Origin: Amycolatopsis pithecellobii
Lineage (GTDB): Bacteria > Actinomycetota > Actinomycetes > Mycobacteriales > Pseudonocardiaceae
Assembly: GCF_009707865.1 (NCBI RefSeq)
Contig: NZ_WMBA01000020.1
Span: 47,309-111,308, forward strand
Length of the DNA stretch: 64,000 nt
Direction of reading: 5' to 3'
Below the pieces are notes generated by a model. That model worked only from the letters and a program-made list of their open reading frames with translations. It ran no database searches and had not been told where the DNA came from. This document shows positions 36,964-46,385 of this stretch, one piece after another. Positions within the stretch are counted from its first letter, which is position 1; every line of letters starts with the position of its first letter. Both the position numbers and the translations under genes were made by a program.

Positions 36964-37670
36964 CACTGGCCGTCCGCCGGCTCCGGCTTCCCCACCGGTG
37001 GCCGTTCGCCGCGGATATCGGCGAGCAACTCGGTCACCTCACCCATCAGCAACTCGGTCACCTCCCGCAACACCGCGGTGGTCCGCTCCTTCTCCCGGTA
37101 CGCCGTCAGGTCCACCGGCTCACCGACGGAATGCGTGACCGTCTTACGCGGGAACGGCCGTAGCTTCTTGTTGTAGAAGTCCAGGATCTGGCTCGTGCCC
37201 CAGCGCGCGGCCGGGATGACCGGGACGTCGGTGTCGAGCGCGAGCCGCGCGACGCCGGTGAACGAGCGTTTCGGCCAGCCCTGCGGATCCTTCGTGATCG
37301 TGCCCTCGGGATAGATCACGACGACCTTCCCGTCCTGCAGCGCCTGGCGCGCGGCACGCAAGCTGTCCCCGGCACTGCTCGACCCTCGGTAAACCGGAAT
37401 GCTGCCCGCGCCGACGAAGATCTTGCCGAAGATCGGCGTCGAAGCGAGGCTGGACTTGCCGAGGAACCGCGGCACCCGGCCCTGCCGGTGCACGAACACC
37501 GCGTCCACCGCCGGGTCCATGTGCGACACATGGTTCATCACCAGCAGCGCGCCACCTTCGCGAGGAATGCGCTCGCCGCCGAGATAGACCCGCCGGGCCA
37601 AATACGTCACGGGGTACAAAAAGGCCGCGGCGAATCCGACCCAGAACCCACCCTTCTCACGCTCGGCCAA
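36963..37670 (-). CDS. plsC: 1-acyl-sn-glycerol-3-phosphate acyltransferase family protein
   Basis: Acyltransferase of 235 residues acting on lysophosphatidate or a related glycerolipid. The HX4D catalytic motif is NHVSHMDP, followed by the substrate loops SIPVYRG and [12 protein letters not shown]. An N-terminal hydrophobic stretch ([17 protein letters not shown]) probably associates with the membrane. It is translationally coupled to gpsA, so glycerol phosphate is made and acylated by neighbouring genes. Confidence 0.92.
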   Translation of the reverse strand: MAEREKGGFWVGFAAAFLYPVTYLARRVYLGGERIPREGGALLVMNHVSHMDPAVDAVFVHRQGRVPRFLGKSSLASTPIFGKIFVGAGSIPVYRGSSSAGDSLRAARQALQDGKVVVIYPEGTITKDPQGWPKRSFTGVARLALDTDVPVIPAARWGTSQILDFYNKKLRPFPRKTVTHSVGEPVDLTAYREKERTTAVLREVTELLMGEVTELLADIRGERPPVGKPEPADGQ

Positions 37671-37722
37671 GGCTCCTCCTGTGGTATCGGCTGGTACCCG
37701 CTGATCCTAGGGTGCGGGTTGA

Positions 37723-38358
37723 GTGAAGATGGAGACTGTGCCGGTGGACCTGATCGTGCCGATGAAACCGCCGCGGCTGGGAAAGTCCAGGCTGCGCGGT
37801 GCGGTCGACGACGCCCTGCATCCCGCGCTGGTGCTGGCACTGGCCTCGGACACCGTCGCCGCCGCGGCCGCCCTCGCCCGCCGTGTGCTCGTCGTCGCCA
37901 CCGATCCCGGTGCCGTGGCGGCGCTGGCGGACGTCGGCGCGGAAATCGTCAGTGAGGACGGAGCCGCGGATCTCAACGCGGCATTGCGCCGCGGCGAAGC
38001 GCTGCTGCGCGCCGACGACCCGGACGCCGTACTCGGCGCGCTGCAGGCCGACCTTCCCGCATTGCGCCCCGAGGACCTGGCCGGCGCGATCACCGAAGCC
38101 GCGGGGCGCCGCGCGTTCGCCGCGGACTGGGAAGGCACCGGGACGACACTGCTGCTGTCCGCACCAGGCGGGCCCCTGCTCCCCCGGTTCGGGCCGGGGT
38201 CAGCCGTCGCGCACGCCGGCACCGGGGCGGTCGCGCTCGGACTTGCCGCGCCGGGCCTGCGCCGCGATGTGGACACCGCCGCGGACCTGGCGCACGCCGA
38301 GGCGCTCGGGCTCGGCAAGCGCACCGGCGCGCTGCTCTACGAAGGGAGCACCGGGTGA
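37723..38358 (+). CDS. fbiD: CofC/FbiD guanylyltransferase of F420 synthesis
   Basis: A 211-residue GTP-dependent guanylyltransferase that activates phosphoenolpyruvate (actinobacteria) or phospholactate for coenzyme F420 synthesis. [20 protein letters not shown] is the CofC nucleotide-binding start, [10 protein letters not shown] and [14 protein letters not shown] follow, and the C-terminal [17 protein letters not shown] is diagnostic. GTG 37723 or ATG 37729 may start it. The gene sits between plsC and ppk as in mycobacteria (Rv2983). Other F420 genes are not in the window. Confidence 0.9.
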   Translation: MKMETVPVDLIVPMKPPRLGKSRLRGAVDDALHPALVLALASDTVAAAAALARRVLVVATDPGAVAALADVGAEIVSEDGAADLNAALRRGEALLRADDPDAVLGALQADLPALRPEDLAGAITEAAGRRAFAADWEGTGTTLLLSAPGGPLLPRFGPGSAVAHAGTGAVALGLAAPGLRRDVDTAADLAHAEALGLGKRTGALLYEGSTG

Positions 38359-38391
38359 ACTTCCCGGGTCCATTGGGTCAACTGCTGAGGA

Positions 38392-38482
38392 TTACCAATC
38401 CGACCGAAAGTAGGCGGAGACGGTCCGCGGTCGGCCTACTCGTAGACACCCATGTCCGCCGTGGCTGCCGTCGGATTGGTAA
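38392..38482. repeat. Nested inverted repeat upstream of ppk
   Basis: Outer 13-bp arms TTACCAATCCGAC (38392-38404) and GTCGGATTGGTAA (38470-38482) are exact complements. Inside them, AGTAGGC (38409-38415) pairs with GCCTACT (38434-38440). The 91-base block lies between cofC and the ppk start, and could be a structured leader or a minute terminal-repeat element. Confidence 0.8.
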
Positions 38483-38576
38483 CAAACGGCACCGTACTGT
38501 CCGTGTCACCGGTGACCTGCTGAATGCGGCCATCGGCGCAGGGGCAAATTCGCCCGAAGTGAGGAACAATGCACGT

Positions 38577-40760
38577 GTGAGCAGCGACGAGATCACCACG
38601 GAAACGACCGCACCCGCCACGGACCAGAGCAGGCACGTGCAGTTCCGTGCCGTGCCCTCGGCGCCGCCCGCAGTGACGGCGCCCCTGCCCACCGCTTCCG
38701 TCGAGTCCCTTCCCGACGATCGCTACTTCAACCGCGAGCTCTCCTGGCAGGACTTCAACGCGCGGGTGCTCGCGCTCGCCGAGGACGAATCGCAGCCGTT
38801 GCTGGAGCGCGCGAAGTTCCTCGCCATCTTCGCGTCCAATTTGGACGAGTTCTACATGGTCCGGGTGGCCGGGCTGAAACGTCGCGACGAGACCGGTCTT
38901 CCGGTGCGCAGCGCCGACGGGCTCACCCCGCGCGAGCAGCTGGCCTACATCGCCAAGCGCAACCAGGATCTCGTCGAGCGGCACACACTGGCCTTCGAGG
39001 AACACATCCGGCCCGAACTGGCCGAGCAGGAGATCCACATCGTCGGCTGGACCGAGCTCGAGGCGGCCGACCAGCTGCGGCTGTCGAACTATTTCAGCGA
39101 ACAGATCTTCCCGGTGCTCACCCCGCTCGCCGTGGATCCCGCGCACCCGTTCCCGTACATCTCGGGGCTGTCGCTGAACCTCGCGGTCACGGTGCGGGAC
39201 CCGGAAGAGGGCACGGAGCGGTTCGCGCGGGTGAAGGTGCCGAACAACGTGCCGCGGCTGATCCGGGTCGCCCCCAGCCGGGACGACCGCGTCGCGACCT
39301 TCCTGCCGCTGGAAGAACTCATCGCCGCGCATCTGAGCGAACTGTTCACCGGTATGGAAGTCACCGAGCACCACGTGTTCCGGGTGACCCGCAACGCCGA
39401 TTTCGAGGTCGAGGAGGATCGCGACGAGGACCTGTTGCAGGCACTCGAACGTGAGCTGGCCCAGCGGCGGTTCGGACCGCCGGTGCGCCTCGAGGTCACC
39501 CCCGACATGAGCGAGCACATGCTGGACCTGCTGCTGCGGGAACTGGAAGTGGACCCCAACGACGTGGTCGAGGTGCCGGGGCTGCTGGATCTGACGTGCC
39601 TGCACCAGCTGTCCAGTTTGGACCGGAAGGAACTCAAGGACCGCCCTTTCGTCCCGGCCACCCACCCGGCGTTCGCGGAACGTGAGACGCCGAAAAGCGT
39701 GTTCGCCACGTTGCGCGAAGGCGATGTCCTGGTGCACCACCCGTACGACTCGTTCTCCACGAGCGTGCAACGGTTCATCGAGCAGGCCGCCGCGGACGAC
39801 CGCGTGCTGGCGATCAAGCAGACGCTGTACCGCACTTCCGGTGACTCCCCGATCGTCAACGCGCTCATCGACGCGGCCGAAGCCGGGAAGCAGGTGGTGG
39901 CACTCGTGGAGATCAAGGCGCGCTTCGACGAGGAAGCCAACATCACCTGGGCCCGCACGCTGGAACGTGCCGGCGTGCACGTCGTGTACGGGCTCGTCGG
40001 GCTGAAAACGCACTGCAAGGTGTCACTGGTGGTGCGGCAGGAAGGATCGATGCTGCGCCGCTACTGCCACATCGGCACCGGCAACTACAACCCGAAAACC
40101 GCGCGGCTGTACGAGGATCTCGGGCTCTTGACAGCGGATCCGGCGATCGGCGCGGACCTGACGGATCTGTTCAACGTGCTCACCGGCTACTCGCGCCAGG
40201 AGACCTACCGCAACATTCTCACGTCTCCCAACGGAATCCGCCGCGGCATCCTGCGGCTCATCGGTGAGGAGATCGAGCACGCGCACGCGGGCAAGCCGGC
40301 CGGCATCCGGATCAAGTGCAACTCGCTGGTGGACGAGCAGGTCATCGACGCGTTGTACCGCGCATCCCAGCAAGGCGTACCGGTACAGGTTGTGGTGCGC
40401 GGGATCTGCGGGCTCAAGCCCGGTGTTCCCGGGCTGAGCGACAACATCACCGTGCGCTCGATCCTGGGCCGGTTCCTGGAGCACTCGCGGATCTTTCACT
40501 TCCGGGCCGGTGGTTCGCACTGGATCGGCAGCGCGGACATGATGCACCGCAACCTCGACCGCCGGATCGAGGCGCTGGTTTCGGTGAAGGATCCGAAGCT
40601 GACCGCGCAACTGGATCAGGTGCTCGACTCCGCGCTCGACCCGGCGACCCGGTGCTGGGTGCTGACGTCCACCGGCGAGTGGTCACCGTTTCCCGCCGAG
40701 GGTTCGAATGTCCGCGACCATCAGGTCGAGCTGTTGAAAAAGCACGGAGCCAACGGGTGA
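38577..40760 (+). CDS. ppk: Polyphosphate kinase 1
   Basis: Reversibly polymerises the gamma-phosphate of ATP into polyphosphate. The 727-residue protein starts its conserved part at [20 protein letters not shown] and [20 protein letters not shown]. The phosphoacceptor His lies in [12 protein letters not shown] (~475), and a second conserved His in [15 protein letters not shown] 38577 has GAGGAA about ten bases upstream and gives the family length; the frame is open further upstream through the nested repeat, which was excluded. Its stop overlaps the Nudix gene start (GTGA). Confidence 0.96.
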   Translation: MSSDEITTETTAPATDQSRHVQFRAVPSAPPAVTAPLPTASVESLPDDRYFNRELSWQDFNARVLALAEDESQPLLERAKFLAIFASNLDEFYMVRVAGLKRRDETGLPVRSADGLTPREQLAYIAKRNQDLVERHTLAFEEHIRPELAEQEIHIVGWTELEAADQLRLSNYFSEQIFPVLTPLAVDPAHPFPYISGLSLNLAVTVRDPEEGTERFARVKVPNNVPRLIRVAPSRDDRVATFLPLEELIAAHLSELFTGMEVTEHHVFRVTRNADFEVEEDRDEDLLQALERELAQRRFGPPVRLEVTPDMSEHMLDLLLRELEVDPNDVVEVPGLLDLTCLHQLSSLDRKELKDRPFVPATHPAFAERETPKSVFATLREGDVLVHHPYDSFSTSVQRFIEQAAADDRVLAIKQTLYRTSGDSPIVNALIDAAEAGKQVVALVEIKARFDEEANITWARTLERAGVHVVYGLVGLKTHCKVSLVVRQEGSMLRRYCHIGTGNYNPKTARLYEDLGLLTADPAIGADLTDLFNVLTGYSRQETYRNILTSPNGIRRGILRLIGEEIEHAHAGKPAGIRIKCNSLVDEQVIDALYRASQQGVPVQVVVRGICGLKPGVPGLSDNITVRSILGRFLEHSRIFHFRAGGSHWIGSADMMHRNLDRRIEALVSVKDPKLTAQLDQVLDSALDPATRCWVLTSTGEWSPFPAEGSNVRDHQVELLKKHGANG

Positions 40761-41686
40761 CGATCGCCGCCGCGGGCGCCGTGTTGTGGCGCAGGGGTGT
40801 GCACGGGGTCGAAATCTGCCTCGCGCACCGGCCGCGCTACGACGACTGGTCGCTGCCCAAGGGAAAGCTCGATCCCGGTGAGACACTGCCCGCCACCGCG
40901 GTGCGGGAAATCCACGAGGAGACGGGATATCGCGCGATCCTCGGCCGCCGGCTGCGCACCGTGCGGTACCACGTGGCCGCCGGGGACAAGGTCGTGGAGT
41001 ACTACAGCGCAGCGGCGATCGACGGTTCGTTCACGCCCAACCACGAGGTCGACTCGCTGCGCTGGTTGCCGGTCGAGGACGCCGCTTCCGCGCTCAGCTA
41101 CGACACGGATGTCGACGTGCTGCGGGCGTTCACGGCGCTACCGTCGCTGCTGAGCACCGTTCTGCTGGTTCGGCATGCGAAGGCGGGCAAGCGCGACGAG
41201 TGGACGGGAGAGGACTTGCTGCGGCCGCTTTCGCCCGCCGGGATGCGGCAGGCACAGGCGGTGCGGGAGTTCGCGCCACTGTTCGGAGTGGACCGTGTGT
41301 TCGCCGCGCCGCTGGTGCGGTGCGTGCAGACGGTGCAGGGCATCGGCGACGACCTCCGGGCCGGGGTCGGCCAGGAACCGTTGCTGGCGGAGGAAGGCTA
41401 CTGGGAGGACCCCGACCGTGGGCTGGCGCGGCTGCTCGCGATCGTGGCCGCGGGCGGGAGTCCGGTGGTGTGCAGCCAGGGCGGCGTGATCCCGGATGTG
41501 GTCTCGACGCTGGCCGGTCAGGCGGGGCTGGCATTACCGGCGGGCAAGGGCGGTATGGCGCCGAGCAAGAAAGGGTCGGTGTGGGTGCTGTCATTCCACG
41601 TCGGCGAATCGAATGGCGGCCCCCATCTCGCGGCGGCGGACTACTACCCCACCGCATTGCCGGATCCCGCGCCGACACACTCCTGA
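40757..41686 (+). CDS. mutT1: MutT1-like Nudix / histidine phosphatase fusion
   Basis: A 309-residue two-domain hydrolase like mycobacterial MutT1 (Rv2985). The N-terminal Nudix domain (~1-130) has the box [10 protein letters not shown]...REIHEETGY. The C-terminal phosphoglycerate-mutase-fold domain begins at [11 protein letters not shown] (catalytic His140). MutT1 acts on 8-oxo-GTP nucleotides and dinucleoside polyphosphates. GTG 40757 overlaps the ppk stop, so it is translationally coupled to ppk, linking nucleotide clean-up and polyphosphate. Confidence 0.93.
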   Translation: MTIAAAGAVLWRRGVHGVEICLAHRPRYDDWSLPKGKLDPGETLPATAVREIHEETGYRAILGRRLRTVRYHVAAGDKVVEYYSAAAIDGSFTPNHEVDSLRWLPVEDAASALSYDTDVDVLRAFTALPSLLSTVLLVRHAKAGKRDEWTGEDLLRPLSPAGMRQAQAVREFAPLFGVDRVFAAPLVRCVQTVQGIGDDLRAGVGQEPLLAEEGYWEDPDRGLARLLAIVAAGGSPVVCSQGGVIPDVVSTLAGQAGLALPAGKGGMAPSKKGSVWVLSFHVGESNGGPHLAAADYYPTALPDPAPTHS

Positions 41687-41972
41687 GGAACTTCGATTCA
41701 TGACCCGCGGGGAAAAGCTTTCCCGACTTTCGGGCCGGCGATGCGCGATGCCCACATTGGCGCTTGCGTGGCAACGGTTACGCACAGCTCAGGGTCGGCC
41801 TTACTTCTGGTCCGATTGGTAAAAAGATCCGGACTGCCGCTATTGCCGGGCCGCAATGGAGTTTGGGGCGGCAAGGCCCGCAAACTCCACCACACAGGCA
41901 AAACACGGCAGGGCCCCCGCGATGGTGCTCGCGGGGGCCCTGCCGGGAACCGTTCGAGTGAACGGGCTTCTG
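41687..41972. other. Convergent gap between mutT1 and hupB
   Basis: 286 bases with two hairpins: an 8-bp inverted repeat GGAGTTTG / CAAACTCC (41858-41888) and the hupB terminator next to it. At 41814-41822 is GATTGGTAA, the same nonamer found in the ppk and hupB upstream regions, preceded by GGTCGGCCTTACT. No gene seen. Confidence 0.6.
41907..41944 (-). terminator. Intrinsic terminator of hupB
   Basis: Perfect 15-bp stem GGCAGGGCCCCCGCG / CGCGGGGGCCCTGCC with an eight-base loop. On the minus strand it is followed by a short run containing TTTT. It sits 28 bases after the hupB stop. Confidence 0.88.
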
Positions 41973-42560
41973 CTACTTCTTCTTGGCGCGCGAAGCCGTG
42001 GTGGTCTTCTTCGCGGCGGCCTTCGGAGCCGCCTTCGCCGCGGTCTTCGGCGCAGCCTTGGCAGCGGTCGCCTTCTTGGCCGTGGTCTTCGGCGCGGCCT
42101 TGGTCGCGGCGGCGGCGCGCGTCGTGCGCGTGGCGGTGCTGCGCGTGGCGGCGGGCCGGGTCGCGGTGCTACGCGAGGCGGTGGTCCGCGTGGCGGTGCT
42201 ACGCGTCGCCGTGGTGCCGCGGCTGGTGGTGCCGGTGCCGGTGCTGGTGCTGCGCTTGACCGCCGTGGCCTTCGGCAGCTTCTTCGCACCGCTGATGACG
42301 TCCTTGAACGTGGTACCGGCACGGAAGGCGGGCACGTTCGTCTTCTTGACGCGGACGGTCTCACCGGTGCGCGGGTTGCGTGCGGTGCGCGCGGCACGGG
42401 CGCGCTTCTCGAACACACCGAAGCCGGTGATGTTGACCTTCTCACCCTTGTTGACCGTCCGGATGATGATGTCGACGAGACCGTCGACCGCTTCGGACGC
42501 AACCTTCTTGTCGCCCAAACGCTCGGAGAGCGCCTCGATCAGCTGGGCCTTGTTGGCCAT
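41973..42560 (-). CDS. hupB: HU-type DNA-binding protein with histone-H1-like tail
   Basis: Nucleoid protein of 195 residues. The N-terminal HU fold (~1-90) starts [16 protein letters not shown] and includes [21 protein letters not shown]. The tail (~91-195) is Lys/Ala/Thr/Arg/Ser-rich: first STATRT-type repeats (~95-145), then [11 protein letters not shown] and [10 protein letters not shown] blocks resembling eukaryotic H1. GGAGGA before the ATG fixes the start. Same arrangement as mycobacterial HupB next to mutT1 and leuD. Its promoter side contains GATTGGTAATAC. Confidence 0.95.
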   Translation of the reverse strand: MANKAQLIEALSERLGDKKVASEAVDGLVDIIIRTVNKGEKVNITGFGVFEKRARAARTARNPRTGETVRVKKTNVPAFRAGTTFKDVISGAKKLPKATAVKRSTSTGTGTTSRGTTATRSTATRTTASRSTATRPAATRSTATRTTRAAAATKAAPKTTAKKATAAKAAPKTAAKAAPKAAAKKTTTASRAKKK

Positions 42561-42619
42561 TCCAGTCCTCCATGAAAGAACTCTTGTCACACGGCCACAT
42601 CGGCCGACTTGCGCACACG

Positions 42620-42646
42620 GTATTACCAATCACCCGGAAATTCCAA
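42620..42646 (-). promoter_or_regulatory. Candidate hupB promoter
   Basis: On the minus strand TTGGAA (42646-42641) and TAATAC (42625-42620) are 15 bases apart, about 60 bases before the hupB start. The -10 overlaps the recurring nonamer GATTGGTAA. The spacer is short, so this is tentative. Confidence 0.35.
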
Positions 42647-42776
42647 ACGGCGCGCGGAATTTTCTTGGCTCGGGGCCTGCTTTCCGCCCTCCGAGCGACC
42701 CCTTGGGGGCCTTCCGCGCGCCGTCCGGCGCCGTGTGGCGAGTTCTCTATTCCCTTGCTGAGCAGGGAATCTGTGT

Positions 42777-43379
42777 CTACGCGGTGGTCTGGCCGATGGT
42801 CACCGGCTTCCAGTTGGGACGCTGCGACTCGAAGGTGTCGATCTCTTCGGCGTGGCGCAAGGTGAGAGCGATGTCATCCAGACCCTCGAGCAACCGCCAG
42901 CGGGTGTAGTCGTCGATCTCGAAGGGGGCCACGAAGTCCTTGGCGCGCACGGTCTTCTCCTCGAGGTCGACCGTGACCTCCGTGCCTGCCTCGTTCTCCA
43001 GGATCTTCCACAGTTGCTCGACATCCGACTGCTCGCACTGGGCGGCCAGCAACCCGCCCTTGCCCGCGTTGCCACGGAAGATGTCGCCGAACCGCGCGGA
43101 GATCACGACCCGGAACCCGTAGTCCTGCAATGCCCAGACAGCGTGTTCGCGCGAGGAACCGGTGCCGAAGTCCGGACCCGCGACCAGCACGCTGCCTGCC
43201 CGGAAGGGCTCCTGATTCAGGATGAAAGTCTCGTCACCGCGCCAAGCCGCGAACAGTCCGTCCTCGAATCCGGTACGGCTGACCCGCTTCAAGTACACAG
43301 CGGGGATGATCTGGTCAGTGTCCACGTTGGACCGGCGCAGCGGGACCCCGACGCCGGTGTGAGTCTTGAACGGCTCCAT
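42777..43379 (-). CDS. leuD: 3-isopropylmalate dehydratase small subunit
   Basis: Small subunit of isopropylmalate isomerase in leucine synthesis. The 200-residue swivel-domain protein has [14 protein letters not shown] and [17 protein letters not shown], the substrate-binding signatures. It lies 19 bases downstream of leuC in one operon. Confidence 0.96.
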   Translation of the reverse strand: MEPFKTHTGVGVPLRRSNVDTDQIIPAVYLKRVSRTGFEDGLFAAWRGDETFILNQEPFRAGSVLVAGPDFGTGSSREHAVWALQDYGFRVVISARFGDIFRGNAGKGGLLAAQCEQSDVEQLWKILENEAGTEVTVDLEEKTVRAKDFVAPFEIDDYTRWRLLEGLDDIALTLRHAEEIDTFESQRPNWKPVTIGQTTA

Positions 43380-43398
43380 GGTGGTGGGCTCCTTCGCG

Positions 43399-44811
43399 TC
43401 AGAGGTCTTCGGGGCTGGACAACGTGCCGCGCACCGCCGTGGCGGCCGCGACGAGCGGCGAGACGAGGTGCGTGCGCCCGCCCTTGCCCTGGCGCCCCTC
43501 GAAGTTACGGTTGGACGTCGATGCGCTGCGCTCGCCGGGGGACAGCTGGTCCGGGTTCATGCCAAGGCACATCGAACAACCCGCCTGCCGCCACTCCGCG
43601 CCCGCGTCGAGGAAGACCTTGTGCAGTCCCTCGGCTTCGGCCGCCTGACGTACCCGCATCGATCCGGGAACCACGAGCATCCGCACGCTGTCGGCCACCT
43701 TGCGCCCGGCCAGCACGCTCGCGGCCGCGCGCAGGTCCTCGATCCGGCCGTTGGTGCACGAGCCGAGGAACACGGTGTCCACGTTGATCTCCCGCAGCGG
43801 GGTGCCCGGCTTGAGGTCCATATAGGACAGCGCCTTCTCCGCGGCGGTGCGCTCGTTCTCGTCCGCGATCGCCTCCGGGTCCGGCACCCTCTCACCCAGC
43901 GGAAGTCCTTGACCGGGGTTGGTTCCCCAGGTGACGAACGGAGTCAGGCTGTCCGCGTCGAGATGCACTTCGGCATCGAACTGGGCGCCCTCATCGGTGC
44001 GCAGCTCGCTCCAGTTCGCGACGGCCGCGTCCCAGTCGGCACCCTTCGGCGCGTGCGCGCGATCCTTGAGATAGGCGTAGGTCGTCTCGTCCGGAGCGAT
44101 CATGCCCGCCCGCGCGCCCGCCTCGATGGACATGTTGCAGATGGTCATCCTGGCTTCCATGGACAAGGCAGCCAGCGCGTCACCTCGGTATTCCAGGACG
44201 TAACCCTGGCCGCCGCCGGTGCCGATCTTCGCGATGACCGCGAGGATGATGTCCTTCGCTGTGACACCGGGCCGCAGCGACCCGTTGACATTGATCGCCA
44301 TCGTCTTGAATGGACGCAGCGGCAGGGTCTGTGTGGCCAGCACGTGCTCGACTTCGGAAGTGCCGATACCGAAGGCCATCGCGCCGAACGCACCGTGCGT
44401 AGAGGTGTGACTGTCCCCGCACACCACGGTCATTCCCGGCTGGGTCAGGCCGAGCTGCGGGCCGATGACGTGCACGATGCCCTGCTCGGCGTCGCCCATC
44501 GGGTGCAGCCGGATGCCGAACTCCTTGCAGTTACGGCGAAGCGTGTCGACCTGGGTCTTGGACACCGGGTCGGCGATGGGCAGCTCGATGTCGACGGTGG
44601 GGACGTTGTGGTCCTCGGTGGCGATGGTCAGATCCGGCCTGCGGACCTTGCGGCCGGCCAGCCGCAGACCGTCGAATGCCTGCGGGCTGGTGACTTCGTG
44701 CACCAGATGCAGATCGATGTAGAGCAGGTCGGGCTCCGCGCCTTCACCCTTGCGCACCACGTGCGCATCCCAGACCTTCTCGGCCAGCGTGCGGGGCCGT
44801 GTCTCGGTCAT
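43399..44811 (-). CDS. leuC: 3-isopropylmalate dehydratase large subunit
   Basis: Catalytic iron-sulfur subunit of isopropylmalate isomerase. The 470-residue aconitase-type protein has [26 protein letters not shown] and [12 protein letters not shown], which supply the 4Fe-4S ligands. ATG 44811 has GGGAGGAG upstream; the open frame beyond it overlaps the IclR gene in antisense and was excluded. It is divergent from an IclR regulator, presumably controlling leuCD. Confidence 0.96.
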   Translation of the reverse strand: MTETRPRTLAEKVWDAHVVRKGEGAEPDLLYIDLHLVHEVTSPQAFDGLRLAGRKVRRPDLTIATEDHNVPTVDIELPIADPVSKTQVDTLRRNCKEFGIRLHPMGDAEQGIVHVIGPQLGLTQPGMTVVCGDSHTSTHGAFGAMAFGIGTSEVEHVLATQTLPLRPFKTMAINVNGSLRPGVTAKDIILAVIAKIGTGGGQGYVLEYRGDALAALSMEARMTICNMSIEAGARAGMIAPDETTYAYLKDRAHAPKGADWDAAVANWSELRTDEGAQFDAEVHLDADSLTPFVTWGTNPGQGLPLGERVPDPEAIADENERTAAEKALSYMDLKPGTPLREINVDTVFLGSCTNGRIEDLRAAASVLAGRKVADSVRMLVVPGSMRVRQAAEAEGLHKVFLDAGAEWRQAGCSMCLGMNPDQLSPGERSASTSNRNFEGRQGKGGRTHLVSPLVAAATAVRGTLSSPEDL

Positions 44812-44904
44812 CTGCGCTCCTCCCAATGAGGTCGTTGGGAGCAAAGAAAGTCGGTCGGCGGCCGGTACTTCGAGCCACGGCCGGCTTCGATGTTTCCCAG
44901 ATTG

Positions 44905-44934
44905 TGGACTTCCCATACTGCGGGAAGCTAGTAT
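44905..44934 (+). promoter_or_regulatory. Promoter of the IclR gene with operator in the spacer
   Basis: TGGACT (44905-44910) and TAGTAT (44929-44934) are 18 bases apart. The palindrome CTTCCC-N7-GGGAAG (44909-44927) fills the spacer. The predicted start of transcription is at about the GTG start codon 44941, so the mRNA is probably leaderless and autorepressed. Confidence 0.6.
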
Positions 44935-44940
44935 CGCTTC

Positions 44941-45660
44941 GTGGGACAGCATAGCCCTTCCAGCCAGCACAGCGGTATCGGTGTTCTCGACAAGGCAGTC
45001 GCCGTACTGCAAGCCGTCGCCGAAGATCCGTGCGGACTCGCGGAACTGTGCAGCCGCACCGGATTGCCGCGCGCGACCGCGCACCGGCTCGCCGTCGGCC
45101 TCGAAGTCCACCGGTTGCTGCGCCGCGGCCCTGACGGGCGCTGGCGGCCGGGCACCGCACTCGCCGAACTCGCCGGTGGCACCACGGATCCGCTGCTCGA
45201 CGCGGCGGGGGCGATCCTGCCGAAGCTGCGCGACATCACCGGGGAAAGCGTTCAGCTGTACCGGCGGGACGGGGTGCAGCGGATCTGTGTCGCGACTTCC
45301 GAGCCCACCAGCGGGCTGCGGGACACCGTGCCGATCGGCTCGCGTCTGCCGATGACGGCGGGTTCCGGGGCGAAGGTCCTCGCCGCATGGGCGGATTCGC
45401 ATACGCAGCGCGCAATCCTGGCGGACGCGGTGTTCGGCGAACGGACCCTGCTCGAGGTGCGCCGCCGCGGCTGGGCACAAAGCGTCGCCGAGCGCGAGCC
45501 TGGCGTGGCCAGTGTTTCCGCGCCGGTAAGGGATTCCGCCGGGCAGGTCGTCGCGGCGGTGTCGGTTTCCGGCCCGGTCGAACGGATCGGCCGGAAACCG
45601 GGTGCCCGCTGGGCCGCCGACCTGCTGGCCGCGGCGGAGGCGCTCCAGGAACGCCTGTGA
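44941..45660 (+). CDS. IclR-family regulator, NdgR/leucine type
   Basis: A 239-residue IclR regulator. The N-terminal winged helix (~15-75) includes [20 protein letters not shown], and the effector domain (~90-239) has [20 protein letters not shown] and [15 protein letters not shown]. Divergent from leuCD, the classical place of NdgR/LtbR, regulators of leucine and amino-acid genes in actinobacteria. GTG 44941 is six bases after a -10 hexamer, implying a leaderless message. Confidence 0.9.
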   Translation: MGQHSPSSQHSGIGVLDKAVAVLQAVAEDPCGLAELCSRTGLPRATAHRLAVGLEVHRLLRRGPDGRWRPGTALAELAGGTTDPLLDAAGAILPKLRDITGESVQLYRRDGVQRICVATSEPTSGLRDTVPIGSRLPMTAGSGAKVLAAWADSHTQRAILADAVFGERTLLEVRRRGWAQSVAEREPGVASVSAPVRDSAGQVVAAVSVSGPVERIGRKPGARWAADLLAAAEALQERL

Positions 45661-45718
45661 CCACAATGGAGCCCGAGTTCACCGCGGACGTTGCCCACTC
45701 TTCGCGACGAATTTGATC

Positions 45719-45747
45719 TTCAAACAAATGTTCGAACAGTGTATAGA
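45719..45747 (+). promoter_or_regulatory. SOS (LexA) box over the alkB promoter
   Basis: TCAAACAAATGTTCGA at 45720-45735 differs from the actinobacterial SOS box TCGAAC-N4-GTTCGA at one base. It overlaps a -35 (TTCAAA, 45719-45724) that lies 17 bases from TATAGA (45742-45747). LexA binding would block this promoter. Confidence 0.78.
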
Positions 45748-45755
45748 CTCGCGGC

Positions 45756-46382
45756 ATGACCATGGGACTGCAGGGCTCGCTGTTCGGGGCGACCGAGAAC
45801 GCATTCCTCCGGCCGCTGCGCGGGATCCGGCGGACACCGCTGAGCGACGGCGCCTGGATCGATGTCCTGCCCGGCTGGCTCGCCGGTGCGGACACGGTGT
45901 TCGAGCGCCTGCGGGATCACGTGCCGTGGCATGCCGAACGGCGCCGGATGTACGACCGCATGGTCGACGTGCCGCGGCTGCTCTGTTTCTATGACGAGGA
46001 CGACGAGCTGCCCGACCCGGTGCTCGCCGAAGCACGCGAGGCGCTCAGCCGGTATTACGCGGGCGAACTCGGCGAGCCGTTCCGCACGGCCGGCCTGTGC
46101 CTGTATCGCGACGGCCGGGACAGTGTGGCCTGGCATGGCGACACGATCGGCCGCGGCTCACGGGAGGACACGATGGTCGCGATCCTGTCCGTCGGCGCGC
46201 CGCGGAGCCTGCTGCTGCGGCCCCGCGGCGGCGGTCCGGCGATCCGCCAGGCGCTCGGTCCCGGCGATCTGATCGTGATGGGCGGCTCGTGCCAGCGCAC
46301 CTGGGAACACGCGATACCCAAGACCGGCAAACCGGTCGGGCCGCGCATCAGCATCCAGTTCCGCCCGCACGGAGTCCGCTGA
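45756..46382 (+). CDS. alkB: AlkB-type 2-oxoglutarate/Fe(II) dioxygenase
   Basis: Oxidative demethylase predicted to repair alkylated bases (1-meA, 3-meC) in DNA or RNA. The 208-residue protein has the iron triad His127-X-Asp129 (WHGDTIGRG) and His185 (WEHAIPK), and Arg203 (ISIQFRP) to bind 2-oxoglutarate. ATG 45756 is eight bases after a -10 hexamer, so the message is nearly leaderless. A near-consensus SOS box covers the promoter, indicating damage-inducible expression under LexA. No ada gene adjoins it. Confidence 0.92.
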   Translation: MTMGLQGSLFGATENAFLRPLRGIRRTPLSDGAWIDVLPGWLAGADTVFERLRDHVPWHAERRRMYDRMVDVPRLLCFYDEDDELPDPVLAEAREALSRYYAGELGEPFRTAGLCLYRDGRDSVAWHGDTIGRGSREDTMVAILSVGAPRSLLLRPRGGGPAIRQALGPGDLIVMGGSCQRTWEHAIPKTGKPVGPRISIQFRPHGVR

Positions 46383-46385
46383 AAC

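Noticed and set aside
38355..38576. N-terminal extension of ppk to 38355
   Set aside because: It would translate the nested inverted repeat into basic low-complexity sequence; GTG 38577 fits the family length.
40690..40712. GGTTCGAAT resembling a tRNA T-loop
   Set aside because: Lies inside the ppk coding region and has no acceptor stem partners.
41700..41905. tRNA or small RNA gene between mutT1 and hupB
   Set aside because: No cloverleaf or T-arm GTTCGA motif; hairpins are explained by terminators.
43399..45666. Longer leuC reading frame extending to 45666
   Set aside because: The extension lies antisense to the IclR gene; ATG 44811 with GGGAGGAG gives the normal LeuC.
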